From contig NZ_VUYU01000036.1 of NCBI RefSeq assembly GCF_011682065.1, positions 1 through 64,000 on the forward strand: a stretch of DNA of 64,000 bases, written 5' to 3'. Source of the DNA: Massilia rubra (GTDB taxonomy: Bacteria; Pseudomonadota; Gammaproteobacteria; Burkholderiales; Burkholderiaceae_D). How positions within the stretch are numbered: position 1 is the first letter of the stretch; each line of letters opens with the position of its first letter. The notes below the pieces were generated by a model. That model ran no database searches and was not told the origin of the DNA. It saw nothing but the letters and a program-made list of their open reading frames with translations. Below, in pieces: positions 18,142 through 26,571 of this stretch. A program made the position numbers and the translations under genes.

Positions 18142-18728
18142 GTGGGACTACATCGAGTGTCTTGGAAGTGAGCAAGCACATGCGCGGGATGTATTCCGAA
18201 TAGGACTGCGGGAGAATACTGAAGATGCCATGGAGCAAGGCGGAGAGCTCCCTTGGCCCAAGCTGAAAAACAAGCACATTGCTTAGACATGGTCGAGATC
18301 ATAGGGCCTCAGGTTGCTTGTGCGGAAGAAACTGTCTCCGACATGGTCTTCCTTCATAGCTCTTTGTCCGAGTTAAGTGACCCTTTGATTGGTCAGCGAA
18401 GCATGCTTACGAAGCGTGACTGGTTGCCGCTTCGTGGCGACAATTTCATACGAAGGCTACTTTTTGAACGCTTTGAAGCAATAGCAATAGTCCTGCACGC
18501 AATGGCTCTGCAGCGGTGTGGCGGGTGGACAACGTCCAGATGGTATTTATTTACACTAGTTTTATCATTGCGAGCAAAGTGAGGTTGCTTTAGAGCTCGA
18601 TTTTGAATTTCGGCATTTGCTCCATACAGGCGCTTTAGAATGGCCGTACTAGCCTGTACGGAGCACATGCAACATTTACACGACACGGTAGCGAATTCAC
18701 CAAAAATAGGAAACCCCATTGCACATTT
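18142..18728 (+). other. Island edge: gene debris and a direct-repeat copy
   Basis: This 587-bp stretch lacks a convincing intact gene. A start-less open frame at about 18145-18285 translates as ...EWDYIECLGSEQAHARDV... and ends at TAG, suggesting the tail of a decayed gene. A 109-residue ORF (18253-18582) has no recognisable domain. It contains LLFERFEA, which parallels LLFERREA in the debris at 23449-23547. The underlying DNA (18456-18471) is identical over 16 bases to 23451-23466. Confidence 0.4.
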
Positions 18729-21700
18729 TCATCTTGCCGGCAATTTCCTGCGCAAATATGACAGCCTGAATCCCTCTGGAACAGGCTTAAATTTGTCACC
18801 TTCTAGCGGCCATCGCTTCGCGCGGCTCTGAAATGCGCGCAGCGAATCAATATCTAATGTGGCAGCTATTACAAAATCGTTGTCTCCACCGCGGACGCGC
18901 GCCAGCTCCCGGAGAAATGATTGTTTGGCAGGCGAACGAACTCGACTATCTCCATATTTTCTATTATTAACCAATATGGTGTAAGCATGTACGTCAAGCG
19001 CAGTAGACTCGATAAGTGATGAAAACGTGTCTATATCTTGGTTCCAACTTAGCACCATCAAAGCATCAACATCGCCTTGCAGTCTCACTCTAGCTTTGCT
19101 ATTCTGGAGTTCGGAGCATACCATTATTCCAAAATGGGTTCCATTATGAATGTAAATTGGTTTGGTTGGCTTTTTTCGTCCTCCACGATTACCTGAATAT
19201 CGCCAAACCTTACCGTGAATTTTCAATAAATTTTCATCTTCGGCTACTGCAGGTTCAAGCTTTGGTTGCCAAATTTTGACTGTCGCTGGGAAGCCTAATC
19301 GGTTATCTGTAAGCGTAAGGCATGCCTCGCTCAAAACTTCTCTCGTACCATTGAAGTGTCGATATTCTGTGCCGGCGATCATGCTGATCCCGACAGCACT
19401 CAATCGTGATGCTATACTATTTACCCAACGAATCGGAATTGATAATTCAGGAAATAGAACGTAATCTGGCCTTGGGCGTAGCCTGATCGTTTGATTAACT
19501 AAATCCGAAATGCGTCGATATCTATCGAGCGACAAATTCGGCTTTCCACTGGCCATTGCTGCCCAGTCACTGTCATCGGTTTTAATATTTGTCAATGCAA
19601 CTATAATCTTGGTTTTGTTTTTCGTGCCAATGCGTAAAAATTTTGGCAAATGCTTTCCCTTTTCAGGAGATCGAATCGGTTCCGCCTGCTCCAGTGCCAA
19701 TAATGTCGGTTTCACCCAGATGCCTCGCATCGCCTGCGAATACTTGGCCCAAATAACGGCAGGTCGCTCTTCGGTTGTTTTTCCACGATGGTTCGGTAAA
19801 CCCACACATTCCGGCGCCAGTTCCGCTATCTCATCAGGGGAGTACGGTCGAGTCGGGAAAATATAAGGGAGATAACTCTCTCCCCGTTGTTCTTTCTTTT
19901 TCTCTACCCCAAATCTGGATTTTTCTGTAGAGGATAAAAATTCTTTAAGTGAATCAACATCGATTAAGCCAGCGGAGTCAAAATGTTCTAATATGGATTG
20001 CTCTCTTAATTTTTTTCTTTTATCTAATAATGCTGATGCTACCAATCGATTGATAACGTGTTTGTATGGGGTTTTCCCTAAATCTGCCATCGATATTAAC
20101 GGGGCTTTGGCATAAAAATCGTTAAAACTGAATTTGAAATTAAGTATGTCTGCGGTGTTTGTAAATTGTTCAATTATTCCATCCATAAAAATCTTAGCCA
20201 CCCGCGACTCTCGCTTTGTTCGTCGATTGCTAAGTAGACGATTAGGGTCATAGTAGCGCGCTGCAGAATCGATGAAAATCCAATTAAGCGTCCCCTTTAA
20301 GTATCGCCATAGTTGCGCTCCAGATCTTGCTTCTTTACCATTAAGCGATATTTCACCACCCTGAGTTACCGTCTCAGACAGATGATCAATGGATGCGTAT
20401 GCATGCACGACTATTCTTTCAGCTTCTGCCCATTCATTCAGGCTAATCGCGAAACCCAATAGTCGAGGAAGATAGTTAAAGTGTTCGAAAATATTATCTG
20501 GGCGTAAAATGTGATTGTGAGCAAATTCGTAGAATTCCATCCGCTGTTTGACCCATTCTGATGGGGGTAAATCTCTAGCAAGAGTCTCAACGTGGCGGAG
20601 TTGAAGCGCCCAGCTTAGCCGCCGGATGGTTAAACCATCAGCGCGACGTAAAGTGTCCGCTCGCTCACTCATACTACTCGAAGCGGAAAGGACCCGAGCT
20701 GCAGTCGAATCTTCAAGTTGATCAGGCGACGGCATAAGGCGATGTTCACTTGATAGTTCGTATATTTCTTTTTCGATACTATCGAGAAGATCAAGTCCAG
20801 CTTGACCGTTGAGGATAAATAGCTTCTGTTTTTCGGATTGAAGTCTGATTTTTGAGTTTGCTTGAAGACTTTTTCCAAGCTGTATTTCCCAGATGCCTTT
20901 ATCGGCAGATTTACCCTTTTTAAATATTTTCCCGCCAATGCGTTCCCTTAGGAATTCCATGAAGGCCGCAGTGTTATTTATTTTTCCGGTGTCATGAAAA
21001 ACCAGAAACATATCATCCACATATCTACCGTAATGAATAGGAGATAACTTTTCTTTTATTAAGGCATCCCATCGGTATAGCAGCGAATTTGAGATAATTC
21101 TGGTAGCGGTCAGGCCAATAGCGAGCCCTCCACTAATGCGAAAATTTCCGCTTGTAAGTTTCTTAGAAAATTTCTCGGCTCCTCGTGCCCAATTAGCTAA
21201 GAATTCAGCTAACTGTTCAGTAAATTGGCACTCAGATTTTGAAAGGGTCAAATTAAGCGTATTTTGAAGGTCAATTGATGAAATTACTTTTGGATCGATA
21301 TAGTGATAGTAACTTTTTAAGTCTAAAGAGACAGCTACAATTTCGCGATCTTTTTCTAGTTCCCCTCGGATTGCTTTAAGCCCGTCATTTCTCCAATTTT
21401 GATATGGTTGAAAATAGGGCGGGAATGATCCAATTGCGCTAATATGAAATGGTTGAAATGCACTCTTGTCAAGGTTCTCGTCATTGCTTATGCGTCTCAA
21501 ACGCGCTCCGTAGCAGCATGCTTCTAACGCCGCATCAAATTTATGCCCGATCATATTAATCCATAATGCCGAAATAATATGAGCATTAACAGGAAAGTCA
21601 CCGATTATGCGAAATTCCGGGATAATATCTTTTGTTTTATGCAAGCTTTCAAAGGCTCGCTCAGGTGATGAGAAATGAATGTGCCCACTGTTTTTAGAAT

Positions 21701-21962
21701 CTTTTGCACGAGTTGATAATTTTTTCGGTACTACTCGAAATTCGCCTATTAGTTTTTCAGTTTTGGCGAATCCATCATTGTTACGCAATGATTCTAACAA
21801 AGCGCGCAAATTTTTGAGCAAATCCTGTTCATAATCGGCAAATTTTATCGCACTGGGAAACGTGTTCTCGAAAAAACAGTCGGCTTTCGCTTTGCGGTAA
21901 GCTACAAGCATGTCTGCTAAAGTAATCTCTTCCCATCCGTCAAATTTTGGCTGGTATTTCAT
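18729..21962 (-). CDS. Reverse transcriptase-nitrilase fusion (DRT type 1 / UG1-like anti-phage protein)
   Basis: The protein has 1077 residues. The reverse-transcriptase domain spans about 100-390, with palm motif A (VSLDLKSYYHYID, Asp214), motif B (SGGLAIGLTATRIISN, 277-292) and motif C (YVDD, 314-317). A mostly helical middle region covers about 400-780. A C-terminal carbon-nitrogen hydrolase (nitrilase) domain covers about 785-1050, with a complete Glu-Lys-Cys triad: Glu839 (LFPELS), Lys901 (WQPKLEP) and Cys949 (MVCSEL). This domain order defines type 1 defence-associated reverse transcriptases; other nitrilase-bearing UG groups are possible. The gene is far more AT-rich than its neighbours and sits alone between IS debris, which indicates horizontal transfer. 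No retron msr/msd or partner gene is evident. Confidence 0.9.
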   Translation of the reverse strand: MKYQPKFDGWEEITLADMLVAYRKAKADCFFENTFPSAIKFADYEQDLLKNLRALLESLRNNDGFAKTEKLIGEFRVVPKKLSTRAKDSKNSGHIHFSSPERAFESLHKTKDIIPEFRIIGDFPVNAHIISALWINMIGHKFDAALEACCYGARLRRISNDENLDKSAFQPFHISAIGSFPPYFQPYQNWRNDGLKAIRGELEKDREIVAVSLDLKSYYHYIDPKVISSIDLQNTLNLTLSKSECQFTEQLAEFLANWARGAEKFSKKLTSGNFRISGGLAIGLTATRIISNSLLYRWDALIKEKLSPIHYGRYVDDMFLVFHDTGKINNTAAFMEFLRERIGGKIFKKGKSADKGIWEIQLGKSLQANSKIRLQSEKQKLFILNGQAGLDLLDSIEKEIYELSSEHRLMPSPDQLEDSTAARVLSASSSMSERADTLRRADGLTIRRLSWALQLRHVETLARDLPPSEWVKQRMEFYEFAHNHILRPDNIFEHFNYLPRLLGFAISLNEWAEAERIVVHAYASIDHLSETVTQGGEISLNGKEARSGAQLWRYLKGTLNWIFIDSAARYYDPNRLLSNRRTKRESRVAKIFMDGIIEQFTNTADILNFKFSFNDFYAKAPLISMADLGKTPYKHVINRLVASALLDKRKKLREQSILEHFDSAGLIDVDSLKEFLSSTEKSRFGVEKKKEQRGESYLPYIFPTRPYSPDEIAELAPECVGLPNHRGKTTEERPAVIWAKYSQAMRGIWVKPTLLALEQAEPIRSPEKGKHLPKFLRIGTKNKTKIIVALTNIKTDDSDWAAMASGKPNLSLDRYRRISDLVNQTIRLRPRPDYVLFPELSIPIRWVNSIASRLSAVGISMIAGTEYRHFNGTREVLSEACLTLTDNRLGFPATVKIWQPKLEPAVAEDENLLKIHGKVWRYSGNRGGRKKPTKPIYIHNGTHFGIMVCSELQNSKARVRLQGDVDALMVLSWNQDIDTFSSLIESTALDVHAYTILVNNRKYGDSRVRSPAKQSFLRELARVRGGDNDFVIAATLDIDSLRAFQSRAKRWPLEGDKFKPVPEGFRLSYLRRKLPAR

Positions 21963-22044
21963 AGCTCACCCTCTAATATATATTTTTGCGTATGCCGAGA
22001 GGCACAATTATTATAAATCTAATTTTGATTTAGATTCCAAAAAA

Positions 22045-22770
22045 ATCTGGATCTTGGCTGTGACCACGTCGAGCTTCTGGCTGCTCTGCGCCAAGCTCCT
22101 GACCTGCGGCACGTAGAACGAGCGCCGCAGGTAGCTGTAGAAGCGTTCGACCTTGCCCTTGGTCTTGGCCCGGTACGGCTGGCACCGCTTGATGACGAAG
22201 CCGCTATGTCTGGCGTAGTTCAGGAGGCCGGTATGGAAACGGTGTTCCCCATAGGCATCGCGCTCAAGCACGACCGTCTTCATGTTGTCGTACAGGACCC
22301 GATGGGTCACGTCCCCGAACGCGGCAGGGTTTCCACCTTCATGCTGCTGAGCTGGCCCGGCTGAAGTCCAAGGTGGCGCAGAAGGCGTGCAGCGGCGTGC
22401 TGCCCTTACGGAACTCGACCCAGTCGACTTGCATCTGCTCGCCCATCGCCGTCTCGAAACGCGTCACCGGATCCGCAGGCGGCGCTGGCCGCAATGTCCT
22501 CAGGGGCGCGCGCAGCTGGCTCATCCAGCCCTGGTAGCCACGTGCCGCGATCTCGCGGTACAACACGGTCCTCGGAATCGTATACGGTGTTAGCCGTCTT
22601 GCGCTCCCTCAGATACTGCTCGAACTGCTCCAGCTTCCTCTGGCGTTTCACATTGCGCTCGTATTTGGGCACGGCATTGAGCGCCAAGGCCGCCGCACCG
22701 TGTTCACTGCGCAGCCAACCTGGGCGGCGATCTGCCGCAGGCTTTACCCATGCGTCCTCAGTAGGTGAAC
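22045..22770 (-). pseudogene. IS21-family transposase istA remnant
   Basis: Broken frames on the minus strand read in IstA order. First comes a helix-turn-helix (SLRQIAAQVG, around 22730-22760). KYERNVKRQRKLEQFEQYLRER follows, split to obey the length limit as KYERNVKRQRKLEQ and FEQYLRER. Next is the DDE-region segment GEQMQVDWVEFRKG, then DNMKTVVLERDAYG and YRAKTKGKVERFYSYLRR. At least two frameshifts and a stop in the HTH separate these. Homology stops near 22045, abutting the upstream region of the RT gene, and no istB is present. The element is dead and 3'-truncated. Confidence 0.8.
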
Positions 22771-23000
22771 TTACACGTACACTTCTTTGGGTTTCAAGGC
22801 CGCTCCGCAAAGCGGCCATCTTCTCAAATCGGTGTATCAGTTTTCAATCGCCGCGTGTATCAGTTTACAACCGCTGCTGACAACTTTGCCCGCGTTCTCG
22901 GGACGCTCACCCACGCCTTGATAGCCGGCGTCGCCCTATAGTGGATCCACGATTGGAGACAGCAGTTTAAGCTATGGTTCTCAACGGAGGATCGCAGGGA

Positions 23001-23115
23001 ATGACGGAAGCAAAGAAGCGGAAAGTGCATAGTGAGGATTTCAAGGCGAAGGTCGGTCTGGAGGCCGTACGCGATGTCAAGACGGTTAACGAGATCGCCC
23101 AGCTGCACGGCGTAG
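23001..23115 (+). pseudogene. IS3-family transposase OrfA N-terminal fragment
   Basis: Starting at the ATG at 23001 the frame reads TEAKKRKVHSEDFKAKVGLE and then VRDVKTVNEIAQLHGV, the helix-turn-helix start of IS3/IS911-type OrfA proteins. Homology ends near 23115, where the sequence jumps into unrelated coding debris. No OrfB follows, so this is a truncated remnant. Confidence 0.7.
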
Positions 23116-23127
23116 CCGGATCGATAC

Positions 23128-23547
23128 TTTTACGAGGCGTGGGAAGTAACGGCGGTGCCGGACAGCCTAGAGTCTACGTTGCTATCCGATGAAGAGGCGA
23201 GCAAGCTCGTGAGCACACGGCTGGTGATCGAGCCGAACTAGGCCCGCTTCGGGACGGCCGATTGCCTGGATCCGTCGTTTAAGGTAGCGCAGCGTCGGCT
23301 CTATTCATATTTTGTGAAGCAATACAACCTCGAACCGAAGAGGCTGCCGTTGCCGGACAGGGTCCGCGAGATCACGGTCAAGTTCCGGGATTAGGTGGGC
23401 ATTAATTTTTTATGTGCGGGACAGGGAGCAGCTGGTCCTGCATTGGGGAAGCTACTTTTTGAACGCCGTGAAGCAAAAGCGCTGATGCGAGCGGAATTGA
23501 AACGCCGTGGCGCGCTAATGGGGCATCATGGGATACCGCCCAAGTAG
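23128..23547 (+). pseudogene. Decayed ORF of unknown family with two in-frame TAG stops
   Basis: A single reading frame gives protein-like sequence in three blocks. The first ends ...STRLVIEPN before TAG at 23239. The second (ARFGTADCLDPSFKVAQRR to ITVKFRD) ends at TAG at 23392. The third (KLLFERREAKALMRAELKRR to GHHGIPPK) ends at TAG at 23545. The composition is not random and both internal stops are TAG, so this looks like one roughly 140-residue gene tail broken by two point mutations. The family is not recognised. Confidence 0.4.
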
Positions 23548-23628
23548 CCGCGATACTATAGGCGTACTAAAGGTTAGGCGAAATCCTTTTTGATTGCGAA
23601 GAAACCAGCTGAGACCGGATCAGTTCTA

Positions 23629-23664
23629 AAACAAAAAAGCAGTTACGATCGCTCGTAACTGCTT
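23629..23664 (-). terminator. Rho-independent terminator of the tRNA-Lys transcript
   Basis: On the minus strand a perfect 12-bp stem (AAGCAGTTACGA / TCGTAACTGCTT) with a 4-base loop is followed by a run of T (TTTTTTGTTTT). It lies about 23 bases past the CCA end of tRNA-Lys and isolates the island from the tol-pal/tRNA transcript. Confidence 0.85.
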
Positions 23665-23686
23665 CATTTGCTTACTGCTCTATTCG

Positions 23687-23762
23687 TGGTAGGCCGTGCG
23701 GGATTCGAACCTGCGACCAACGGATTAAAAGTCCGCTGCTCTACCAGCTGAGCTAACGACCC
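23687..23762 (-). tRNA. tRNA-Lys (anticodon TTT)
   Basis: The 76-nt minus-strand sequence begins GGGTCGTTAGCTCAG and contains the anticodon loop CTTTTAA. It has a standard T arm (GGTTCGAATCC) and encodes its own CCA. It follows cpoB at the end of the tol-pal cluster. Its 3' side faces the AT-rich RT/IS island, consistent with a tRNA integration hotspot, although no integrase survives in the window. Confidence 0.97.
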
Positions 23763-23843
23763 GAAGAAGCAAGATTATAGGGGGCATCCACGTTTCTGTC
23801 AAATGCCCCAGCACACATTTTTTACCGGGGTGTGACGATCACC

Positions 23844-24605
23844 CTACTTCAGCACCGCCAGCCGGTCCTTGGCCGCTTGCGCCGCGCTCGAGTCCGGATA
23901 TTTGGCGACCAGGTCCTTGAGCGCCTTCTTGGCGTTCTTGGTGTCCTTCAGTTCGGTATAGCTGCTGGCGATGTTGAGCATCGCGTCCGGCGCCTTGGCG
24001 CTGTCGCGGTACTGGCTCACCACCGTTTCCTGCGCCGAGATGGCGTTCTTGTAGTCGCGCAGCGCGTAGTAGGCGTTGCCCAGCCAGTACTGCGCGTTGG
24101 CGGCATAGCCCGAGGCCGGAAAGCGGCGCACGAAGTCGCCCAGCGCCGACGCCGCGCTCTTGTAGTCGCCGCCCTTGAACATGGCCATGGCCGCGTCGTA
24201 GGTGCGCTGCTCGTTCGGGTCGACCGCCGCTTCGCGTCCGTCGATGGTCACCTGGCGCGGTTCGAGCTTGCGCAGGCGCTCGTCGAGGTCGGTGTAGAAA
24301 TCTTTCTGGCGCTTCTGGGCATTGGCCACTTCGTTGGTCAGCACTTCCAGCTGGCCGCGCAATTTGGCGATCTCGGACAGGGTCTGTTCCTGCTGGTTCA
24401 CCATGTCGAGCGCGCTGCTGCGGTCGGACTTGGTGTCGATGCGGGCGTTGAGCTCGCGCGCGATGGTGTCGACCTTGGCGCGCAGTTCGAGGATGGCCTT
24501 GCGCGCCTCGTCATCGTCGAGCAGGCCGGCGTGGCTCTGCAGCGGCACCCAGGCGGCCAGCGCCAGGCAGGCGGCGGCAATGCGGGACTTGGACAGTGTG
24601 ATCAT
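23844..24605 (-). CDS. cpoB: Cell division coordinator CpoB (YbgF), TPR protein
   Basis: This 253-residue periplasmic protein has a signal peptide (AAACLALAAWVPLQSHA) and an N-terminal coiled coil for trimerisation (about 30-100). A C-terminal TPR region of three repeats follows, with AQYWLGNAYYALRDYKNAI as the clearest. CpoB coordinates peptidoglycan synthesis with Tol-Pal driven outer-membrane constriction and binds TolA. The ATG at 24605 is chosen because it directly precedes the signal peptide; an upstream ATG at 24650 would disrupt it. It is the last protein gene of the tol-pal cluster, followed by tRNA-Lys. Confidence 0.93.
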   Translation of the reverse strand: MITLSKSRIAAACLALAAWVPLQSHAGLLDDDEARKAILELRAKVDTIARELNARIDTKSDRSSALDMVNQQEQTLSEIAKLRGQLEVLTNEVANAQKRQKDFYTDLDERLRKLEPRQVTIDGREAAVDPNEQRTYDAAMAMFKGGDYKSAASALGDFVRRFPASGYAANAQYWLGNAYYALRDYKNAISAQETVVSQYRDSAKAPDAMLNIASSYTELKDTKNAKKALKDLVAKYPDSSAAQAAKDRLAVLK

Positions 24606-24722
24606 GATCGTGACTCTTTCAAAACCGTTGAAACTAAAACACCGTGGCACAAGGTCAGCGGGGCGGGCACAGTTCGCACTGCGCGCCGCCCCGATGGTCC
24701 GGATGCCGGTTACGGCAAGCGA

Positions 24723-25250
24723 TTAATAGACGATGTCGGCACGACGGTTTTCCGCCCATGCCGCTTCGCCGCCACCGGTCGCTTTTGGCTTTTCTTCGCC
24801 CAGCGAGACCGCTTCCATCTGCGACTCGGCCACGCCCAGCGAGGCCATCGACTTGCGCACGGCTTCGGCACGTTTCTGGCCCAGGGCCAGGTTGTACTCG
24901 GTGCCGCCGCGTTCATCGGTATTGCCCTGGATGATGATCTTGCGGGTCTTGTTCTTGGTCAGGTAGCCGGCGTGGTTCTCGACGATTGGCTTGCCATCTT
25001 CACGCACGACGTAGCTGTCGAGGTCGAAGTAGACGCTGCGTTTTGCCAGCGCGCCGGTTGGATCGTTGACAGGATCGACCACCGATTCGGTGGTTTGGGT
25101 CTTGACTTCGCGCGTATCGTCGGTCACGACGGTCTTGCCGGCAACCGGCTTTTCGGTCACTGGTGCGGGGGTGTCTTTGACCGGGGTGCTGCAAGCTGTG
25201 AGCAGGGCGGCGCTCGAGACGATGAATGCGAGGGTTTTAAAATTGCGCAT
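24723..25250 (-). CDS. pal: Peptidoglycan-associated lipoprotein Pal
   Basis: This 175-residue lipoprotein has a lipobox, LLTAC, at residues 16-20 (Cys20 lipidated). A linker rich in Thr/Val follows, then an OmpA-like peptidoglycan-binding domain at about 70-175. That domain has the signature GNTDERGGTEYNLALGQKRA. Pal anchors the outer membrane to peptidoglycan and interacts with TolB and TolA. GGAGAAAA precedes the ATG at good spacing. It lies between tolB and cpoB, the conserved order. Confidence 0.97.
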   Translation of the reverse strand: MRNFKTLAFIVSSAALLTACSTPVKDTPAPVTEKPVAGKTVVTDDTREVKTQTTESVVDPVNDPTGALAKRSVYFDLDSYVVREDGKPIVENHAGYLTKNKTRKIIIQGNTDERGGTEYNLALGQKRAEAVRKSMASLGVAESQMEAVSLGEEKPKATGGGEAAWAENRRADIVY

Positions 25251-25305
25251 GGGTGTTTTCTCCTGGACGGTGTTAAAAATAGCGTGAACGACGTTGATAC
25301 TGCGA

Positions 25306-26571
25306 TTACTTCATGAAGGGACCCCAGTTGGGCTCCCTGATGTTTCCTGCCTGGGTTGTTAAGCGCTGCTTGACCCTTCCATCGACCGACACCACAGCCA
25401 GCGAAGTACGGCCGCCGCCTTTGGTTGCGTACATGATGTATTTGCCGTTGGGCGAAAAACTCGGTTCGGTGGCCGCATCGGCCAGGCGCAGTTCCTGGCC
25501 GCTGGCCAGGTCCATCGCATAGAGGGAATAGCCACCGTCACGCTGGGAGACCCAGGCCAGGGTTTTGCCGTCCGAGGAGACGCGCGGGCTGATATTGTAA
25601 CTGCCATTGAAGGTCACGCGCTGCGCGTTGCCGCCAGCCGTTGGCATTTTGTAGATTTGCGGGCCGCCGCTGCGGTCGCTGGTGAAATAGATGGTCTGGC
25701 CGTCGGCCGAAAATTGCGGCTCGGTGTCGATGCCGTTACTGTTCGAGACGCGGCGCAGGCCGCTGCCGTCGATGCCCACCACATACACCTGGGTGTGGCC
25801 GTCTTTCGACAAGGCCATCGTCAGGCGCGTGCCGTCGGGCGACCAGGACGGAGCCGAGTTGCTGCCTTTTTCATTGACCACGATCTTGCGCGCGCCGGTC
25901 ACCAGGTCCTGCACGTAGATGATCGGTTTACGCTTTTCGAACGAGACGTAGGCGACCTTGCTGCCGTCCGGCGACCAGGCCGGCGAGATGATCGGTTCGT
26001 TCGAGCGCACCGCCACCTGCACCGCTTCGCCATCGGCATCGGCGATTTCGAGGCGGTAGTCGCGCGCACCGCGGTTTTCGTTGACGTAGGCGACGCGGGT
26101 GGCGAAGGCGCCGCGGCTGCCGGTCAGTTTTTCGTAGATATCGTCGGCGATCTTGTGGGCCGACAGGCGCGTGTATTTCGCTTGCGCGGACTGGGTCATG
26201 CTCGAGAGCTGATTGGTCTTGATGGTGTCATGCAGCTTGTAGCGCACTTCGAAACGCCCGTCGGCCAGCTTTTGCACGCTGCCGACCACCAGCGCATCGG
26301 CGCCGCGCGACTTCCACTGGCCGTAGTCGACCGGGGACGATTCGGACAGGGTGCTGCCAGCGTCGATGATCTTGAACATGCCGCTGCGTTCGAGGTCGGC
26401 GCGGATGATGGCCGAGACCTGCGCGGGCGCCACGCCTTCTTCGGCAAAGGCGGCAATCGCGATGGGAATCTGGTTGCTGCCGACGCCGACCACTTCCACG
26501 CGCATTTGCGCGTAGGCCGAGGAACCGGTGATGAGGGCGCCGGTCAATATCAATGTGCTGAGTTTAGTCAT
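25306..26571 (-). CDS. tolB: Tol-Pal system periplasmic beta-propeller protein TolB
   Basis: This 421-residue protein has a signal peptide ending AYA. An N-terminal alpha/beta domain runs to about residue 160. A six-bladed beta-propeller follows, built from repeats such as SPAWSPDGSKVAYVSFE and APSWSPDGTRLTMALSKDG. TolB docks Pal and TolA during outer-membrane constriction. Its ATG overlaps the tolA stop by 8 bases. Length is normal for the family. Confidence 0.98.
   Translation of the reverse strand: MTKLSTLILTGALITGSSAYAQMRVEVVGVGSNQIPIAIAAFAEEGVAPAQVSAIIRADLERSGMFKIIDAGSTLSESSPVDYGQWKSRGADALVVGSVQKLADGRFEVRYKLHDTIKTNQLSSMTQSAQAKYTRLSAHKIADDIYEKLTGSRGAFATRVAYVNENRGARDYRLEIADADGEAVQVAVRSNEPIISPAWSPDGSKVAYVSFEKRKPIIYVQDLVTGARKIVVNEKGSNSAPSWSPDGTRLTMALSKDGHTQVYVVGIDGSGLRRVSNSNGIDTEPQFSADGQTIYFTSDRSGGPQIYKMPTAGGNAQRVTFNGSYNISPRVSSDGKTLAWVSQRDGGYSLYAMDLASGQELRLADAATEPSFSPNGKYIMYATKGGGRTSLAVVSVDGRVKQRLTTQAGNIREPNWGPFMK

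Noticed and set aside
18640-18831. Small plus-strand ORF overlapping the RT 3' end
   Set aside because: It overlaps the RT coding sequence, has no ribosome-binding site and no protein-like features.
18142-22010. Retron (msr/msd ncRNA plus RT)
   Set aside because: The RT carries a C-terminal nitrilase, lacks the retron NAxxH and VTG signatures, and no paired inverted-repeat msr/msd was found beside it.
22974-23192. A complete IS3 element
   Set aside because: Only the first about 38 codons of OrfA are recognisable. No OrfB or matching terminal repeats were found.
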